DNA of 64,000 bases, from NCBI RefSeq assembly GCF_002407065.1, contig NZ_CP023564.1, forward strand, positions 2,170,001 through 2,234,000, read 5' to 3'. Positions within the stretch are counted from its first letter, which is position 1; every line of letters starts with the position of its first letter. The stretch comes from Brachybacterium ginsengisoli (GTDB taxonomy: Bacteria; Actinomycetota; Actinomycetes; Actinomycetales; Dermabacteraceae). The notes below the pieces were generated by a model, which worked only from the letters and a program-made list of their open reading frames with translations, ran no database searches and was not told where the DNA came from. Position numbers and translations under genes: made by a program. Positions 41,335-50,432 of this stretch are shown piece after piece.

Positions 41335-42069
41335 GTGACTACTGCGACCCTGACTGAGCGCCCCTCTCCCGCTGCCGCCCCAGCGGTCGGCCGCCCGAAC
41401 CCGACGCAGATCGGCACCCTGGTCTGGCTCGCGAGCGAGCTGATGTTCTTCGGTGGCCTGTTCGCGATGTTCTTCACCCTGCGCTCGATGGCGCCGGACA
41501 CCTTCGCCGACGGCGAGTCTCACTTCACGCACGGCTTCGCCCTGCTGAACACGTCGATCCTGGTCTTCAGCTCGGTCACCTGCCAGATCGGCGTCTTCGT
41601 CGCCGAGGGCCGGTTCCCGTGGGGAGCCCCCTTCCCGCCGCGCAAGCGCCGCGAGGGATCGATCTTCAACGTCGCCGGCTGGGGAATGATCGAGTGGTAC
41701 ACGGTCACCTTCATCCTCGGCGCCGTCTTCGTCTCGGGCCAGGCCTACGAGTACACGGAGCTGTTCCACCACGGCGTGACGATGTCGTCCTCGCCGTTCA
41801 GCTCGGTCTTCTACCTCTCCACCGGCTTCCACGGCCTCCATGTCATCGGCGGCCTCATCGCCTTCCTGATGGTGCTGATGCGGGCCTACGTCGCGGAGGA
41901 GTTCACCTCGCACGAGCAGGTCTCGGCGATCTGCATCTCCTACTACTGGCACTTCGTCGACGTGGTCTGGATCGTGCTGTTCTTCATCGTGTACATGCTC
42001 GATCCGATCATGTCCCTCGGCGATCCGAGCCACGTGATCCCGGTGACGTTCAACTGGAGCATCTTCTGA
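41335..42069 (+). CDS. ctaE: cytochrome c oxidase subunit III
   Basis: Subunit III of the aa3-type terminal oxidase, an integral membrane protein that stabilises subunit I and its proton uptake. The 244-residue protein has five transmembrane helices: IGTLVWLASELMFFGGLFAMFF, the TSILVFSSVTCQIGVFV helix, MIEWYTVTFILGAVF, GFHGLHVIGGLIAFLMV with the family GxHGxHV motif, and ISYYWHFVDVVWIVLFFIVY with the WHFVDVVW signature. The loop after helix 2 is longer than usual (FPWGAPFPPRKRREGS). The GTG start fits the -10 element at 41323. It heads the ctaE-qcrCAB operon, as in other actinobacteria. Confidence 0.96.
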   Translation: MTTATLTERPSPAAAPAVGRPNPTQIGTLVWLASELMFFGGLFAMFFTLRSMAPDTFADGESHFTHGFALLNTSILVFSSVTCQIGVFVAEGRFPWGAPFPPRKRREGSIFNVAGWGMIEWYTVTFILGAVFVSGQAYEYTELFHHGVTMSSSPFSSVFYLSTGFHGLHVIGGLIAFLMVLMRAYVAEEFTSHEQVSAICISYYWHFVDVVWIVLFFIVYMLDPIMSLGDPSHVIPVTFNWSIF

Positions 42070-42157
42070 TCCCCGCACGGGGCCCCGCGCGATCGCCCGG
42101 CTCCTCCCCAGCATCCCTCTCCCCCGCCCGCCCCCTCCACGAATCGAGGTCCGAACC

Positions 42158-42958
42158 GTGAAGGCTCTCGCCGCACGTCGTCATCACCCGATGGCGCTAC
42201 TCGTGATCCTGCTGCTCGCGCTCGTCGCGACCGGCGGGCTGTACGCGGCCCTGCAGCCGCAGACGGCACAGGCCGAGGCCTACACGCAGGACGATGTGGA
42301 CGCCGGTGAGGCGCTCTTCCTCGCCAACTGCGCGACCTGCCACGGCCGGAACGCCGAGGGCCTCACCGACGCCGACGGCAGCACCATCGGACCGTCGCTG
42401 ATCGGCGTCGGCGCCGCCGCCGTCGACTTCCAGGTGGGCACCGGCCGCATGCCGATGCAGCACTCCGGCGCGCAGGCGGCCCGCAAGCCCCCGCAGATGG
42501 ACGAGGAGCAGACCCGCCAGCTCGCGGCGTACGTCGCCTCCCTGGGCCCCGGCCCGTCGGTCCCCGCCGAGGAGTGGCTCGCCACCGATGAGGGCGACGC
42601 CACCAAGGGCGGAGAGATCTTCCGCATCAACTGCGCCATGTGCCACAACGCCGCCGGTGCCGGCGGCGCGCTGACCCGCGGCAAGTACGCCCCGCCGGTC
42701 GTGGGCGTCGAGCCGCAGCACGTCTACGAGGCGATGGAGACCGGGCCGCAGAACATGCCCGTCTTCAACGACAACAACCTCTCCCCCTCCGACAAGCGTG
42801 ACGTCATCACGTACCTCGAGACCCTCGAGGAGACCGGCTCCCCCGGCGGCGTCTCCCTGGGCTCCCTGGGTCCGGTGACCGAGGGCCTGTACGCGTGGAC
42901 GATCATCCTGTCCCTGCTGCTGGGCTGTGCAGTCTGGCTGGGGGCGAAGGCCAAGTGA
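42158..42958 (+). CDS. qcrC: cytochrome bc1 complex, diheme cytochrome c subunit
   Basis: The actinobacterial bc1 subunit carrying two c-type hemes, which passes electrons straight to the oxidase in a supercomplex. The 266-residue protein has an N-terminal membrane anchor or signal (MALLVILLLALVATGGLYAAL). A first heme domain has CATCHG (about residue 61) and a methionine ligand in the RMPMQ region; a second has CAMCHN (about residue 162) and NMPVF. A C-terminal transmembrane helix follows (LYAWTIILSLLLGCAVWLGA). The GTG start has GAGGT upstream. It lies 88 bases after ctaE, and its stop overlaps the qcrA start (GTGA). Confidence 0.96.
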   Translation: MKALAARRHHPMALLVILLLALVATGGLYAALQPQTAQAEAYTQDDVDAGEALFLANCATCHGRNAEGLTDADGSTIGPSLIGVGAAAVDFQVGTGRMPMQHSGAQAARKPPQMDEEQTRQLAAYVASLGPGPSVPAEEWLATDEGDATKGGEIFRINCAMCHNAAGAGGALTRGKYAPPVVGVEPQHVYEAMETGPQNMPVFNDNNLSPSDKRDVITYLETLEETGSPGGVSLGSLGPVTEGLYAWTIILSLLLGCAVWLGAKAK

Positions 42959-44058
42959 ATGCGAGCATGAACACCAACCTCGACGGCAGCTCCCCCGCCC
43001 GCGGCGTCAGCGCGGTCGCCCCCAAGGAGGGCGGCGGCTTCCCGAACCCCGGTCTGCCCCCTCACGTCCATCGCCAGGCGGACATCTCCAAGGCCGCCGA
43101 GAAGCGCGCCGAGCGAGTCGTCGCCTCGATGTTCCTCCTCAGCGTCATCGGCTCCGTGATCTTCATCGCGGCCTACTTCGTGGTGACCCCGACGGGCCGC
43201 AACATCTTCGCCGAGCCGGAGTCGACCAGCGCCCTGTGGTGGTCCAACCTCATCACCGGCCTCGGCCTGGCGATCGCGGTCTTCTTCATCGGTGCCGCGG
43301 CGGTGCACTGGGCCAAGACGCTCATGCCCGACGAGGAGATGGTCGAGGAGCGGCACGACATCCGCAGCTCCGACGAGACCCGCGACGCCGCGGTCGGCAT
43401 CATCACCGACGGCCTGGAGGAGTCGGGCATCGCCCGTCGTCCCCTGATCGTCACCGCGATGGTGGCCTCCTTCGTGGCGCTGCCGATCGCGGTCCTCGCT
43501 CCGCTGTCGACCCTCGGCCCGCTGCCGGGCAACAAGCTCCACCACACCTTCTGGGGCCACAACCCCGGCCAGCGCCTCGCCCGGGATCACGACGGCACGC
43601 CGATCAAGCTCTCCGACGTCGCGATGAACTCGATCTTCCACGTCATGCCCGAGGGCCTGACCCACGAGACGCCTCACCACCTCGAGGAGCGCGCCAAGGC
43701 CGCTGCGGTGATCGTGCGCATCGACCCCTCGCTCTCCAAGAACGAGGAGAGCGCCGCGATGGGCGTCCAGGGCGTCCTGGCCTTCTCGAAGATCTGCACC
43801 CACGTGGGCTGCCCGGTGGCGCTCTACGAGCAGCAGACGCACCACATGCTCTGCCCGTGCCACCAGTCCACCTTCGACGTCACCGACGGTGCCAAGGTGA
43901 TCTTCGGCCCGGCGCACCGTCCGCTCCCCCAGCTGCCGATCGAGGTGGACGACGAGGGCTACCTCATCGCCCCCGGCGACTTCACCGAGCCGATCGGGCC
44001 CAGCTTCTGGAACATCCACAAGGACAAGCCCATGTCCGACACGCCCAAGGACAAGTGA
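42955..44058 (+). CDS. qcrA: cytochrome bc1 complex, Rieske iron-sulfur subunit
   Basis: Carries the 2Fe-2S cluster that takes the first electron from menaquinol. The 367-residue protein has an N-terminal extension, then three transmembrane helices (about residues 55-205), the actinobacterial form and not the usual single helix. The Rieske domain ends the protein with CTHVGCPVAL and CPCHQSTFDV (the two Cys and two His cluster ligands), followed by FGPAHRPLPQLPI. Start: GTG overlapping the qcrC stop, with GAAGG upstream. An ATG four codons later is the alternative. It is in one operon with qcrC and qcrB. Confidence 0.95.
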   Translation: MNASMNTNLDGSSPARGVSAVAPKEGGGFPNPGLPPHVHRQADISKAAEKRAERVVASMFLLSVIGSVIFIAAYFVVTPTGRNIFAEPESTSALWWSNLITGLGLAIAVFFIGAAAVHWAKTLMPDEEMVEERHDIRSSDETRDAAVGIITDGLEESGIARRPLIVTAMVASFVALPIAVLAPLSTLGPLPGNKLHHTFWGHNPGQRLARDHDGTPIKLSDVAMNSIFHVMPEGLTHETPHHLEERAKAAAVIVRIDPSLSKNEESAAMGVQGVLAFSKICTHVGCPVALYEQQTHHMLCPCHQSTFDVTDGAKVIFGPAHRPLPQLPIEVDDEGYLIAPGDFTEPIGPSFWNIHKDKPMSDTPKDK

Positions 44059-44062
44059 TCTC

Positions 44063-45739
44063 GTGACGACCACGACTCCCAGCACCCGAGCGGCTGCTGC
44101 CGACGGGGAGAGCTCCCGCGTCTACAAGCTCGGCGCAGTGGGCGGCGACTGGCTCGACCAGCGCCTCGCCGGCGGCGGCTTCGTCAAGTTCATCGCCCGC
44201 AAGATCTTCCCGGACCACTGGTCCTTCATGTTCGGCGAGGTCGCGCTCTACAGCTTCGTGATCCTGCTGATCTCGGGCACCTTCCTGACGATGTTCTTCG
44301 ACCCCTCCATGGAGGAGGTCGTCTACAACGGCCCGTACGAGGCGATGCAGGGCATCACGATGTCCCGTGCGTTCGAGTCGACGCTGGAGATCTCCTTCGA
44401 GCTCCGCGGCGGTCTGCTGTTCCGTCAGATGCACCACTGGTCCGCGCTCGTGTTCATGGTCGCGATCTTCGTGCACATGTTCCGCGTGTTCTTCACCGGT
44501 GCGTTCCGCAAGCCCCGCGAGCTCAACTGGGTCGTCGGCTTCACGCTGATGGTCCTGGGCATGGCGGCCGGCTTCTCCGGCTACTCCCTCCCGGACGACG
44601 TCCTCTCCGGCAATGGCCTGCGCGTGATCGACGGCCTGATGAAGGCGCTGCCGATCGTCGGCACCTACCTGTCGATGCTGCTGTTCGGCGGCGAGTTCCC
44701 CGGCACGGACATCATCCCGCGCCTGTTCACGATCCACATCCTGCTCATCCCCGCGATGATCCTGGGCCTGATCGGCATCCACCTGGTGCTGCTGGTGCTG
44801 CACAAGCACACGCAGTACCCCGGCCCGGGCCGCACCGAGCGCAACGTCGTCGGCTTCCCGGTCTTCCCGGTGTACGCCGCCAAGGCCGGTGGCTTCTTCT
44901 TCCTGGTCTTCGGCATCATCACGCTGATCTCCGCCACCACGTCGATCAACGCGGTGTGGGTCTACGGCCCGTACGACCCCTCCCCCGTCTCGGCCGGTTC
45001 GCAGCCGGACTGGTACATGCTCTGGACCGACGGCGGCCTCCGCCTCATCCCGGGCTGGGAGTTCACGGTCTTCGGCTATGTCATCTCGCTGAACATGCTG
45101 ATTCCCTTCGCCGTCTACGGCGGCCTGCTCGCCACCCTCGCGCTGTACCCGTTCCTCGAGGCATGGGTGACCGGCGACGACCGGGAGCACCACCTCAACG
45201 ACCTCCCGTACAACGCCCCGGTGCGCACGGGTCTCGGCGTCGCCTGGATCACGGTCTACCTGATCCTCGCCCTCGCCGCGACGAACGACCTCATAGCGAT
45301 CGCGCTGCAGCTCTCGATCAACGACCTCACATGGGCGTTCCGGATCGGCATCTTCGTGGCTCCGGTCCTGACCTTCTTCATCACGAAGAGGCTGTGTCTG
45401 TCGATGCAGCGCCACAGGCGGGACGAGGCCCTGCACGGTCACGAGACCTCGCGAGTGGTCCGCACCGCCACCGGTGAGATGCTCGAGATCCACGCCCCGC
45501 TCAGCGATCACGACCGCTGGGTGCTGGTGCAGCACGACGACTACCGTCCGCTCACCGCCGGCAAGGGCGTCTCCGCCCTGCGCGCCAAGGCGACCAGCTT
45601 CTTCTTCAAGGACCGCATCGAGCCGGTCACGCCCGCCGAGCTGCGCGCAGCGCTCGAGCACGCCGGGCACGAGAAGCACATCATCGACGAGGCCACCGGT
45701 GGGGACTACCGCACCCCGGCCGAGAAGATGGTGCACTGA
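44063..45739 (+). CDS. qcrB: cytochrome bc1 complex, cytochrome b subunit
   Basis: The membrane core of the bc1 complex with two b hemes and the quinol sites. The 558-residue protein has about eight to nine transmembrane helices. Heme ligand histidines lie in MHHWSALVFMVAIFVHMFRVF and in LFTIHILLIPAMILGLIGIHL. The quinol-site motif is PDWY (QPDWYMLWTDGG), the actinobacterial variant of PEWY. The C-terminal hydrophilic extension of about 130 residues beyond the last helix is the actinobacterial form, and a similar region helps supercomplex contacts in relatives. The GTG start is four bases after qcrA, with AAGGAC upstream. A hairpin terminator follows directly. Confidence 0.96.
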   Translation: MTTTTPSTRAAAADGESSRVYKLGAVGGDWLDQRLAGGGFVKFIARKIFPDHWSFMFGEVALYSFVILLISGTFLTMFFDPSMEEVVYNGPYEAMQGITMSRAFESTLEISFELRGGLLFRQMHHWSALVFMVAIFVHMFRVFFTGAFRKPRELNWVVGFTLMVLGMAAGFSGYSLPDDVLSGNGLRVIDGLMKALPIVGTYLSMLLFGGEFPGTDIIPRLFTIHILLIPAMILGLIGIHLVLLVLHKHTQYPGPGRTERNVVGFPVFPVYAAKAGGFFFLVFGIITLISATTSINAVWVYGPYDPSPVSAGSQPDWYMLWTDGGLRLIPGWEFTVFGYVISLNMLIPFAVYGGLLATLALYPFLEAWVTGDDREHHLNDLPYNAPVRTGLGVAWITVYLILALAATNDLIAIALQLSINDLTWAFRIGIFVAPVLTFFITKRLCLSMQRHRRDEALHGHETSRVVRTATGEMLEIHAPLSDHDRWVLVQHDDYRPLTAGKGVSALRAKATSFFFKDRIEPVTPAELRAALEHAGHEKHIIDEATGGDYRTPAEKMVH

Positions 45740-46139
45740 GCGGAGCTCCGCCCCCGCAGCACCACGACGACGGGCCCCGAGGATTCATCTCCTCGGGGCC
45801 CGTCCTCCACGTCGTGCAGGAGCTCTTCGCAGGACGCTCGAGAGGATCCGGACGGCCGCAGGCCACTCCCCTGGCCCCGACCGCTGAGCGTCGCTCCTCG
45901 TGGCCCCAGCGGGCCCGTCTCGGCCCCTTCGCGCGTCGGCTGATCCTATGGCGTGTCGCGGTATCCGCGGCCTCCTGTGCGGTCTCAGCACTCTCCGTGG
46001 CCCTGCCTGGCCCGCGGCGGTGCTGGTGTGTCCTCCGCGGTGCTGTGCGGTCTCTGCGCAAGCTCGGGTCCGCTGTCGGCGCCACGACCCTTCACAGCCG
46101 CCTGCCGCCTCGCTCCGGGACCGCACAGGAGCACGGGCC
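45740..46139. other. 400-base non-coding stretch after qcrB
   Basis: Contains the qcrB terminator at 45769-45804. The remaining 335 bases have no credible coding frame on either strand and no tRNA-like or recognisable RNA structure. Confidence 0.55.
45769..45804 (+). terminator. hairpin terminator of the ctaE-qcrCAB operon
   Basis: GACGGGCCCCGAGGA pairs perfectly over 15 bases with TCCTCGGGGCCCGTC around a six-base loop. Confidence 0.85.
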
Positions 46140-46418
46140 TCACAGCAGGTGGGGGTTGTCCCGTCCGGAACGCGGCGACGGAGAACGCCCGGCGGCGAGG
46201 TCCACGAGGTAACGAGCCGTCACGGCTCCGAGCCGCCTGTCCTGCCGGCGCAGCGCGCGCAGGGAGCGCAGAGGCGCCCTCGCGGGGTCCAACCCCTTCC
46301 CCTCGAGGACGCCGAGGGCCCACGAGCGCGCCTGCTGCTCGGCATCATCTCCGGCGTAGAGACGGCTCAGCTGCTTCTGTGCGTGCCGCACCGGATCGGT
46401 GCTGCTCCGGATGACCAT
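46140..46418 (-). CDS. small basic protein of unknown function between the respiratory operons
   Basis: A 92-residue protein I do not recognise. It begins MVIRSSTDPVRHAQKQLSRLYAGDDAEQQARSW and is mostly helical and Arg-rich, with the stretch PLRSLRALRRQDRRLGAVTARYLVDLAAGRS; pI is clearly basic and there is no membrane segment or cysteine. The ATG has GGGGAGAG six bases upstream, and codon use resembles its neighbours; the open frame extends 36 codons further upstream without a ribosome site. It sits alone between the terminators of the qcr and cta operons. Direct repeats at 46527-46548 and an inverted repeat at 46552-46573 lie upstream. It could be a nucleic-acid-binding protein; this is only from composition. 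Confidence 0.5.
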   Translation of the reverse strand: MVIRSSTDPVRHAQKQLSRLYAGDDAEQQARSWALGVLEGKGLDPARAPLRSLRALRRQDRRLGAVTARYLVDLAAGRSPSPRSGRDNPHLL

Positions 46419-46526
46419 GTCTCTCCCCTGCTCGTTCGCTCCCCGCCGCGCCACGATGAGGCGACTCCTGTCCCCAGGGTGCCTGACGCGGTCCGGCCGC
46501 GCCAGCGCCACTCCTCCGGCATGCAT

Positions 46527-46573
46527 CAGCCGTGCAACAGCCGTGCAACAGATACAGCCTCTTGAGACTGTAT
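46527..46573. repeat. 11-base direct repeats next to an imperfect palindrome
   Basis: CAGCCGTGCAA occurs twice in tandem (46527-46548), with a partial third element (ATGCAT) one further turn away at 46521. Next to it ATACAG-C-CTC-TT-GAG-A-CTGTAT forms an imperfect inverted repeat (46552-46573). The group lies 109-155 bases upstream of the 92-residue gene on the minus strand. Confidence 0.5.
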
Positions 46574-46907
46574 GGCCCGATACGGCACGAGCAGCGTGTA
46601 CGGGTGATGGTGGAGACCGCCCAGCCTCTCGCCGCCGCGTCGGCGCGGCGGGCGCTCTTCCTCCCGCCCATCAGCCATCCACGCTCAGCCGTGCATCCTC
46701 GCGCCGAGCGGGATCTGAGCAGTGCACGGTCAGCTCGCCTCGGCCCTCGCCGCAACGCGGCGGACGCCCCTCCTCGCCGCGAGCACCGCGTCATGAGGAA
46801 CGGACGCCCCCTCCCCCGGCTGCGCCGTGGAGGAGACACCGGGCTCGCGACCGGCGGTGCAACAGCGTCCGCTCCCGGCCAGAGGCGCTCAGCGCGGAGG
46901 AGCATGC

Positions 46908-46944
46908 AGAAGGCCCCGCATCACGAGGTGATACGGGGCCTTCT
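46908..46944 (-). terminator. hairpin terminator of the ctaC-ctaD-ctaF operon
   Basis: AGAAGGCCCCG/CGGGGCCTTCT and ATCAC/GTGAT with one mismatch and a GAG loop, 42 bases past the ctaF stop. Confidence 0.75.
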
Positions 46945-46985
46945 GGGAATCGATGCTCCGGGTCAGGAGCAGCGGTGCCGGTCGA

Positions 46986-47402
46986 TCAGTGGGCGTGCTG
47001 GCCGGTGGAATACTCCAGGACCCAGGAGAGCACGCCGTAGATGGCGAAGATGACGCCGAAGGCGAAGATCCACCATCCGGCGGCGACACCGAGGAAGCAC
47101 AGCGCCGCGCCGACGGCCGCCCACAGCGGCGCCCAGCTGTACGGCGAGAAGCTGCCCTGGACGCCCGCCTCCGCGGCGACCTCTCCGTCCAGGTCGTCCA
47201 TGGCTTCGATCTCGTGCTTGCGCGCGGTCAGGGACAGCACCATGGCGATCATGAGGCCGAGGGCCGCGAGCGCCAGCATCGCCGGGAAGCCGACGGTCTC
47301 GACGCCGAGCGGCTCATAGCGACCGGTGATGAAGCCGTACGCGATGGCGACGATCAGGAAGAAGACTCCCAGGATCCAGAAGATCTTTGCAGTTGCTCTC
47401 AT
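46986..47402 (-). CDS. ctaF: cytochrome c oxidase subunit 4 (actinobacterial type)
   Basis: The small actinobacteria-specific fourth subunit of the aa3 oxidase. The 138-residue protein has four transmembrane helices: IFWILGVFFLIVAIAYGF, VGFPAMLALAALGLMIAMVLS, then after a charged loop a pair WAPLWAAVGAALCFLGVAAGWW and FAFGVIFAIYGVLSWVLEY. The N-terminal MRATAKIFW, the central FSPYSWAPLW motif and the C-terminal EYSTGQHAH are family features. It starts one base after the ctaD stop, so it is coupled to it, and is the last gene of the operon before the terminator. Confidence 0.94.
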   Translation of the reverse strand: MRATAKIFWILGVFFLIVAIAYGFITGRYEPLGVETVGFPAMLALAALGLMIAMVLSLTARKHEIEAMDDLDGEVAAEAGVQGSFSPYSWAPLWAAVGAALCFLGVAAGWWIFAFGVIFAIYGVLSWVLEYSTGQHAH

Positions 47403-47403
47403 G

Positions 47404-49116
47404 TCAGTTCGTCCTCGGGTTCAGGGCGGGCTCCTCCGCGAGCATGTGGTCCTGCAGCGCGACCTCCGGGTGGTGGAGATCGAAGGCGGGACGCTCGGAA
47501 CGGACTCGGGGCAGCGAGTGGAAGTTGTGCCGCGGCGGCGGGCACGAGGTCGCCCACTCGAGCGAGGCGCCGTAGCCCCACGGGTCGTCGACCTCGACCT
47601 TCTTGCCCTTGAGGTGCGTGAGCACCACGTTGAGCAGGAAGGGCAGGGTGGAGGCGCCCATGATGAACGCACCGACGGTGGAGATCTGGTTCATCCAGTC
47701 GAAGCCGTCCTCCGCCAGGTAGTTCACGTAGCGACGGGGGGCGCCGTAGACGCCCAGCCAGTGCTGGATGAGGAAGGTCATGTGGAAGCCGATGGTCAGC
47801 AGCCAGAAGTGGACCTTGCCGATGCCCTCGCTGAGCTTGTAGCCGAACATCTTGGGCCACCAGAAGTAGAAGCCCGCGAACATCTCGAAGACGACGGTGC
47901 CGGCCATCACGTAATGGAAGTGCGCGACCACGAAGTACGTGTCGGAGATGTGGAAGTCCAGCACCGGCGAGGACAGGATCACGCCCGTCAGACCGCCGAA
48001 GATGAAGGTGGTCAGGAAGCCGAGGGTGAACAGCATCGGCGTCTCGAAGGTCAGCGACCCCCGCCACATCGTGCCGACCCAGTTGAAGAACTTCACGCCC
48101 GTCGGCACAGCGATGAGCATCGTCATGAAGGCGAAGAAGTCCAGCATCACGGCGCCGGTCGTGTACATGTGGTGTGCCCACACGGTCACGGAGAGGGCGG
48201 CGATCGAGATCGTCGCGCCGACCAGGGTCTTGTAGCCGAAGATCGGCTTGCGCGAGAACACCGGGAGGATCTCGGTGGCGATGCCGAAGAACGGCAGGGC
48301 CAGCACGTACACCTCGGGGTGGCCGAAGAACCAGAACAGGTGCTGCCACAGGACCGGTCCGCCGTTGGCGGGGTCGAAGATATTCGCCTCGAAGCGGCGA
48401 TCAGCACCGAGCGCCAGCAGCGCGGAGGCCAGCGGCGGGAACGCCATCAGCACCAGCACGGCGGTGATCAGGGTGTTCCAGGTGAAGATCGGCATCCGGA
48501 ACATGGTCATGCCCGGCATCCGCATGCAGAGGATGGTGGTGATGAAGTTGACCGAGCCGAGGATCGTGCCGAAGCCCTGCAGGGCCAAGCCGAAGACCCA
48601 CAGATCACCGCCCAGGCCGGGCGAGAACGTGGTGTCCGACAGCGGCGCGTACGCGAACCAGCCGAAGGAAGCCGCGCCCTGCGGGGTCAGGAACCCGGAG
48701 ACCACGATGAGCGAGCCGAACAGGGTCAGCCAGAAGGCGAACATGTTCAGACGCGGGAAGGCCATGTCGACCGCGCCGATCTGCAGCGGCACGAGGTAGT
48801 TCGCGAAGCCGTTGAACAGAGGGGTGCCGAACATCAGCAGCATGATCGTGCCGTGCATGGTGAACAGCTGGTTGTACTGGTCCTTGGAGACCACGACCTG
48901 CAGTCCGGCCTCCCACAGCTCGGAGCGGATCCCGAGCGCGAGCAGGCCGCCGAAGGCGAAGAACCCGAACGCCATGGCCATGTACATCATGCCGATCAGC
49001 TTGTGATCGGTGGTGGTCAGGAGGTTGAAGAACTTCCGGCCGAGGCTCGTCGGCCGCTCCTCCTGGAACCGCGTGGACACCGACGTGCCCGGTGCTGCGG
49101 TGGTCTCGGTGCTCAC
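47404..49116 (-). CDS. ctaD: cytochrome c oxidase subunit I
   Basis: The catalytic oxidase subunit with heme a, the heme a3/CuB site and proton channels. The 570-residue, 12-helix protein shows [13 protein letters not shown] with a heme a histidine, [20 protein letters not shown] (CuB histidine and the cross-linked Tyr two turns later), [10 protein letters not shown] (two CuB histidines), and HFHYVMAG with the a3 and second heme a histidines. It starts at a GTG overlapping the ctaC stop (GTGA). In mycobacteria and corynebacteria, as I recall, ctaD lies apart from ctaC and ctaF; here all three are together. Confidence 0.97.
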   Translation of the reverse strand: MSTETTAAPGTSVSTRFQEERPTSLGRKFFNLLTTTDHKLIGMMYMAMAFGFFAFGGLLALGIRSELWEAGLQVVVSKDQYNQLFTMHGTIMLLMFGTPLFNGFANYLVPLQIGAVDMAFPRLNMFAFWLTLFGSLIVVSGFLTPQGAASFGWFAYAPLSDTTFSPGLGGDLWVFGLALQGFGTILGSVNFITTILCMRMPGMTMFRMPIFTWNTLITAVLVLMAFPPLASALLALGADRRFEANIFDPANGGPVLWQHLFWFFGHPEVYVLALPFFGIATEILPVFSRKPIFGYKTLVGATISIAALSVTVWAHHMYTTGAVMLDFFAFMTMLIAVPTGVKFFNWVGTMWRGSLTFETPMLFTLGFLTTFIFGGLTGVILSSPVLDFHISDTYFVVAHFHYVMAGTVVFEMFAGFYFWWPKMFGYKLSEGIGKVHFWLLTIGFHMTFLIQHWLGVYGAPRRYVNYLAEDGFDWMNQISTVGAFIMGASTLPFLLNVVLTHLKGKKVEVDDPWGYGASLEWATSCPPPRHNFHSLPRVRSERPAFDLHHPEVALQDHMLAEEPALNPRTN

Positions 49117-50162
49117 TCGTTGTCTCCCTCGGTCCCGGCGGCGGGCTCATCCTCGGTGTAGCGAGGACCGGCGTCGTCCTGCTTCTCGCGCATGCTCCAG
49201 CCCTTGTCGTTGCGGTTCAGATCCACGCTGAGCTGGCCCTCGTTGCCCTGGGTGCGGAGCTCCTCCATGTGCGCGTCGAACTCCTCCTGGGAGACGACGA
49301 CCACGTTGAAGAGCATGTCCGAGTGGTACTCGCCGCACAGCTCGGCGCACTTGCCGGCGTAGGTGCCCTCGCGGGTGGGGGTCACCTGGAAGCTGGTGGT
49401 GTGGCCCGGCATCATGTCCTTCTTGTACAGGAAGTCCACGACCCAGAAGGAATGGATGACGTCGCGCGAGTCGAGGCGGAACTCGACGGTCTGGCCGACG
49501 GGCAGGTACAGGGTGGGCAGCGAATCGGCCGCGCCCTCCTCGCCGGTGGCGAAGGACTGCACGCCTGCGGGCTCGTGCACGTCGTCGTCGACGTAGTTGA
49601 TGTCCCAGCTCCACTGCTTGGCCACCACGTTGACGGTGTAGTCCGGCTCGGCCACGTGCATCTCGATCTCACGGGCGTCGCGCTGGGTGAAGTAGAAGAA
49701 GGTCAGGACCATCACCACGGGGACGAGCGTGAACATCAGCTCGAGCGGCACGTGGTAGCGCAGCTGCACCGGGAAGCCGGAGTCGTGCTTGCGGCGGCGG
49801 TAGGCGATCGCGCACCAGATGGTCAGGCCCCAGATGATGAGGCCGACGACGACCAGCACCGCCCAGGAGCCGACCCAGAGGTTGGTGATCCGCTCGGTCT
49901 GATTGGTGACCTCCTGGCCATCACCGGGGCCGGGCATGAACCCGCGCTGCTGCGCCTGGGTGCAGCCGGCGAGGACCAAGGTGGCCAGGGCGAGGCCTGC
50001 TGCCGCTGCGCGTCGTCCGCGTCGCGCGCGCTGGGGGACCTGGGGGATCACAGGGGATGACCTTCCGCTCGTCGTCTCCTGACCTCGTGACCGGGTCGAG
50101 CCCTCGGGCTCGACCGGCTCCGCGGTGTGGAGCTGGTACTGATGTGGGCGGGACATGCCCAC
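49113..50162 (-). CDS. ctaC: cytochrome c oxidase subunit II
   Basis: Carries the CuA centre that accepts electrons from cytochrome c of the QcrC subunit. The 349-residue protein has an N-terminal lipoprotein-type signal ([10 protein letters not shown], lipobox LAGC about residue 67), two transmembrane helices ([18 protein letters not shown] and [19 protein letters not shown]), and a periplasmic cupredoxin domain. CuA ligands are in [11 protein letters not shown] and [12 protein letters not shown]. The aromatic KQWSWDINY electron-entry motif is present. The first 50 residues before the signal are unusually long. The GTG at 50160-50162 has GAGGA nine bases upstream; an ATG two codons later is the alternative. 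Confidence 0.95.
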   Translation of the reverse strand: MGMSRPHQYQLHTAEPVEPEGSTRSRGQETTSGRSSPVIPQVPQRARRGRRAAAAGLALATLVLAGCTQAQQRGFMPGPGDGQEVTNQTERITNLWVGSWAVLVVVGLIIWGLTIWCAIAYRRRKHDSGFPVQLRYHVPLELMFTLVPVVMVLTFFYFTQRDAREIEMHVAEPDYTVNVVAKQWSWDINYVDDDVHEPAGVQSFATGEEGAADSLPTLYLPVGQTVEFRLDSRDVIHSFWVVDFLYKKDMMPGHTTSFQVTPTREGTYAGKCAELCGEYHSDMLFNVVVVSQEEFDAHMEELRTQGNEGQLSVDLNRNDKGWSMREKQDDAGPRYTEDEPAAGTEGDNE

Positions 50163-50341
50163 AGTGCCGTGTCCTCCCCTGGGGGTGGACCGAGACAGGC
50201 CGGGGGCCCGCCCTTTGACGGCACGTCGTCATCATACGGCTTTCCGGAGGCGCTGAGGCCACCCCGACTCGCCGCGACCCCCGACGCCCCGCCCTCCGTG
50301 ATGCCACCGTGACCTCGGCGTCGCCGTTGTCACAGCGAAAA

Positions 50342-50381
50342 GGGCCCGGCTCGGTGACGTGATCGTCACCGGGCCGGGCCC
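50342..50381 (-). terminator. hairpin terminator with T tract after erpA
   Basis: On the minus strand GGGCCCGGC/GCCGGGCCC and GGTGAC/GTCACC stems with a two-base internal loop are followed by TTTT. It is one of the few terminators here with a T run. Confidence 0.75.
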
Positions 50382-50432
50382 GGACCTCGACCCGTCGCTC
50401 CGTGCGCAGCACCGAACCCGGGTCGATGAGGG

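Larger units (their letters stand above)
46419..46985. other. 567-base non-coding stretch before the oxidase operon end
   Basis: Holds an 11-base direct repeat and palindrome near 46527-46573 and the ctaF terminator at 46908-46944. Frames that stay open here are Arg/Pro-rich and lack ribosome sites; I see no gene. Confidence 0.5.

Noticed and set aside
45814..46212. Open frames on both strands in the gap after qcrB
   Set aside because: Ser/Arg/Pro-rich with no ribosome site or recognisable fold; they look like random GC-rich frames.
46532..47053. 173-codon plus-strand frame running into ctaF
   Set aside because: It passes through the ctaF terminator and is antisense to a clear gene; its composition is typical of a shadow frame.
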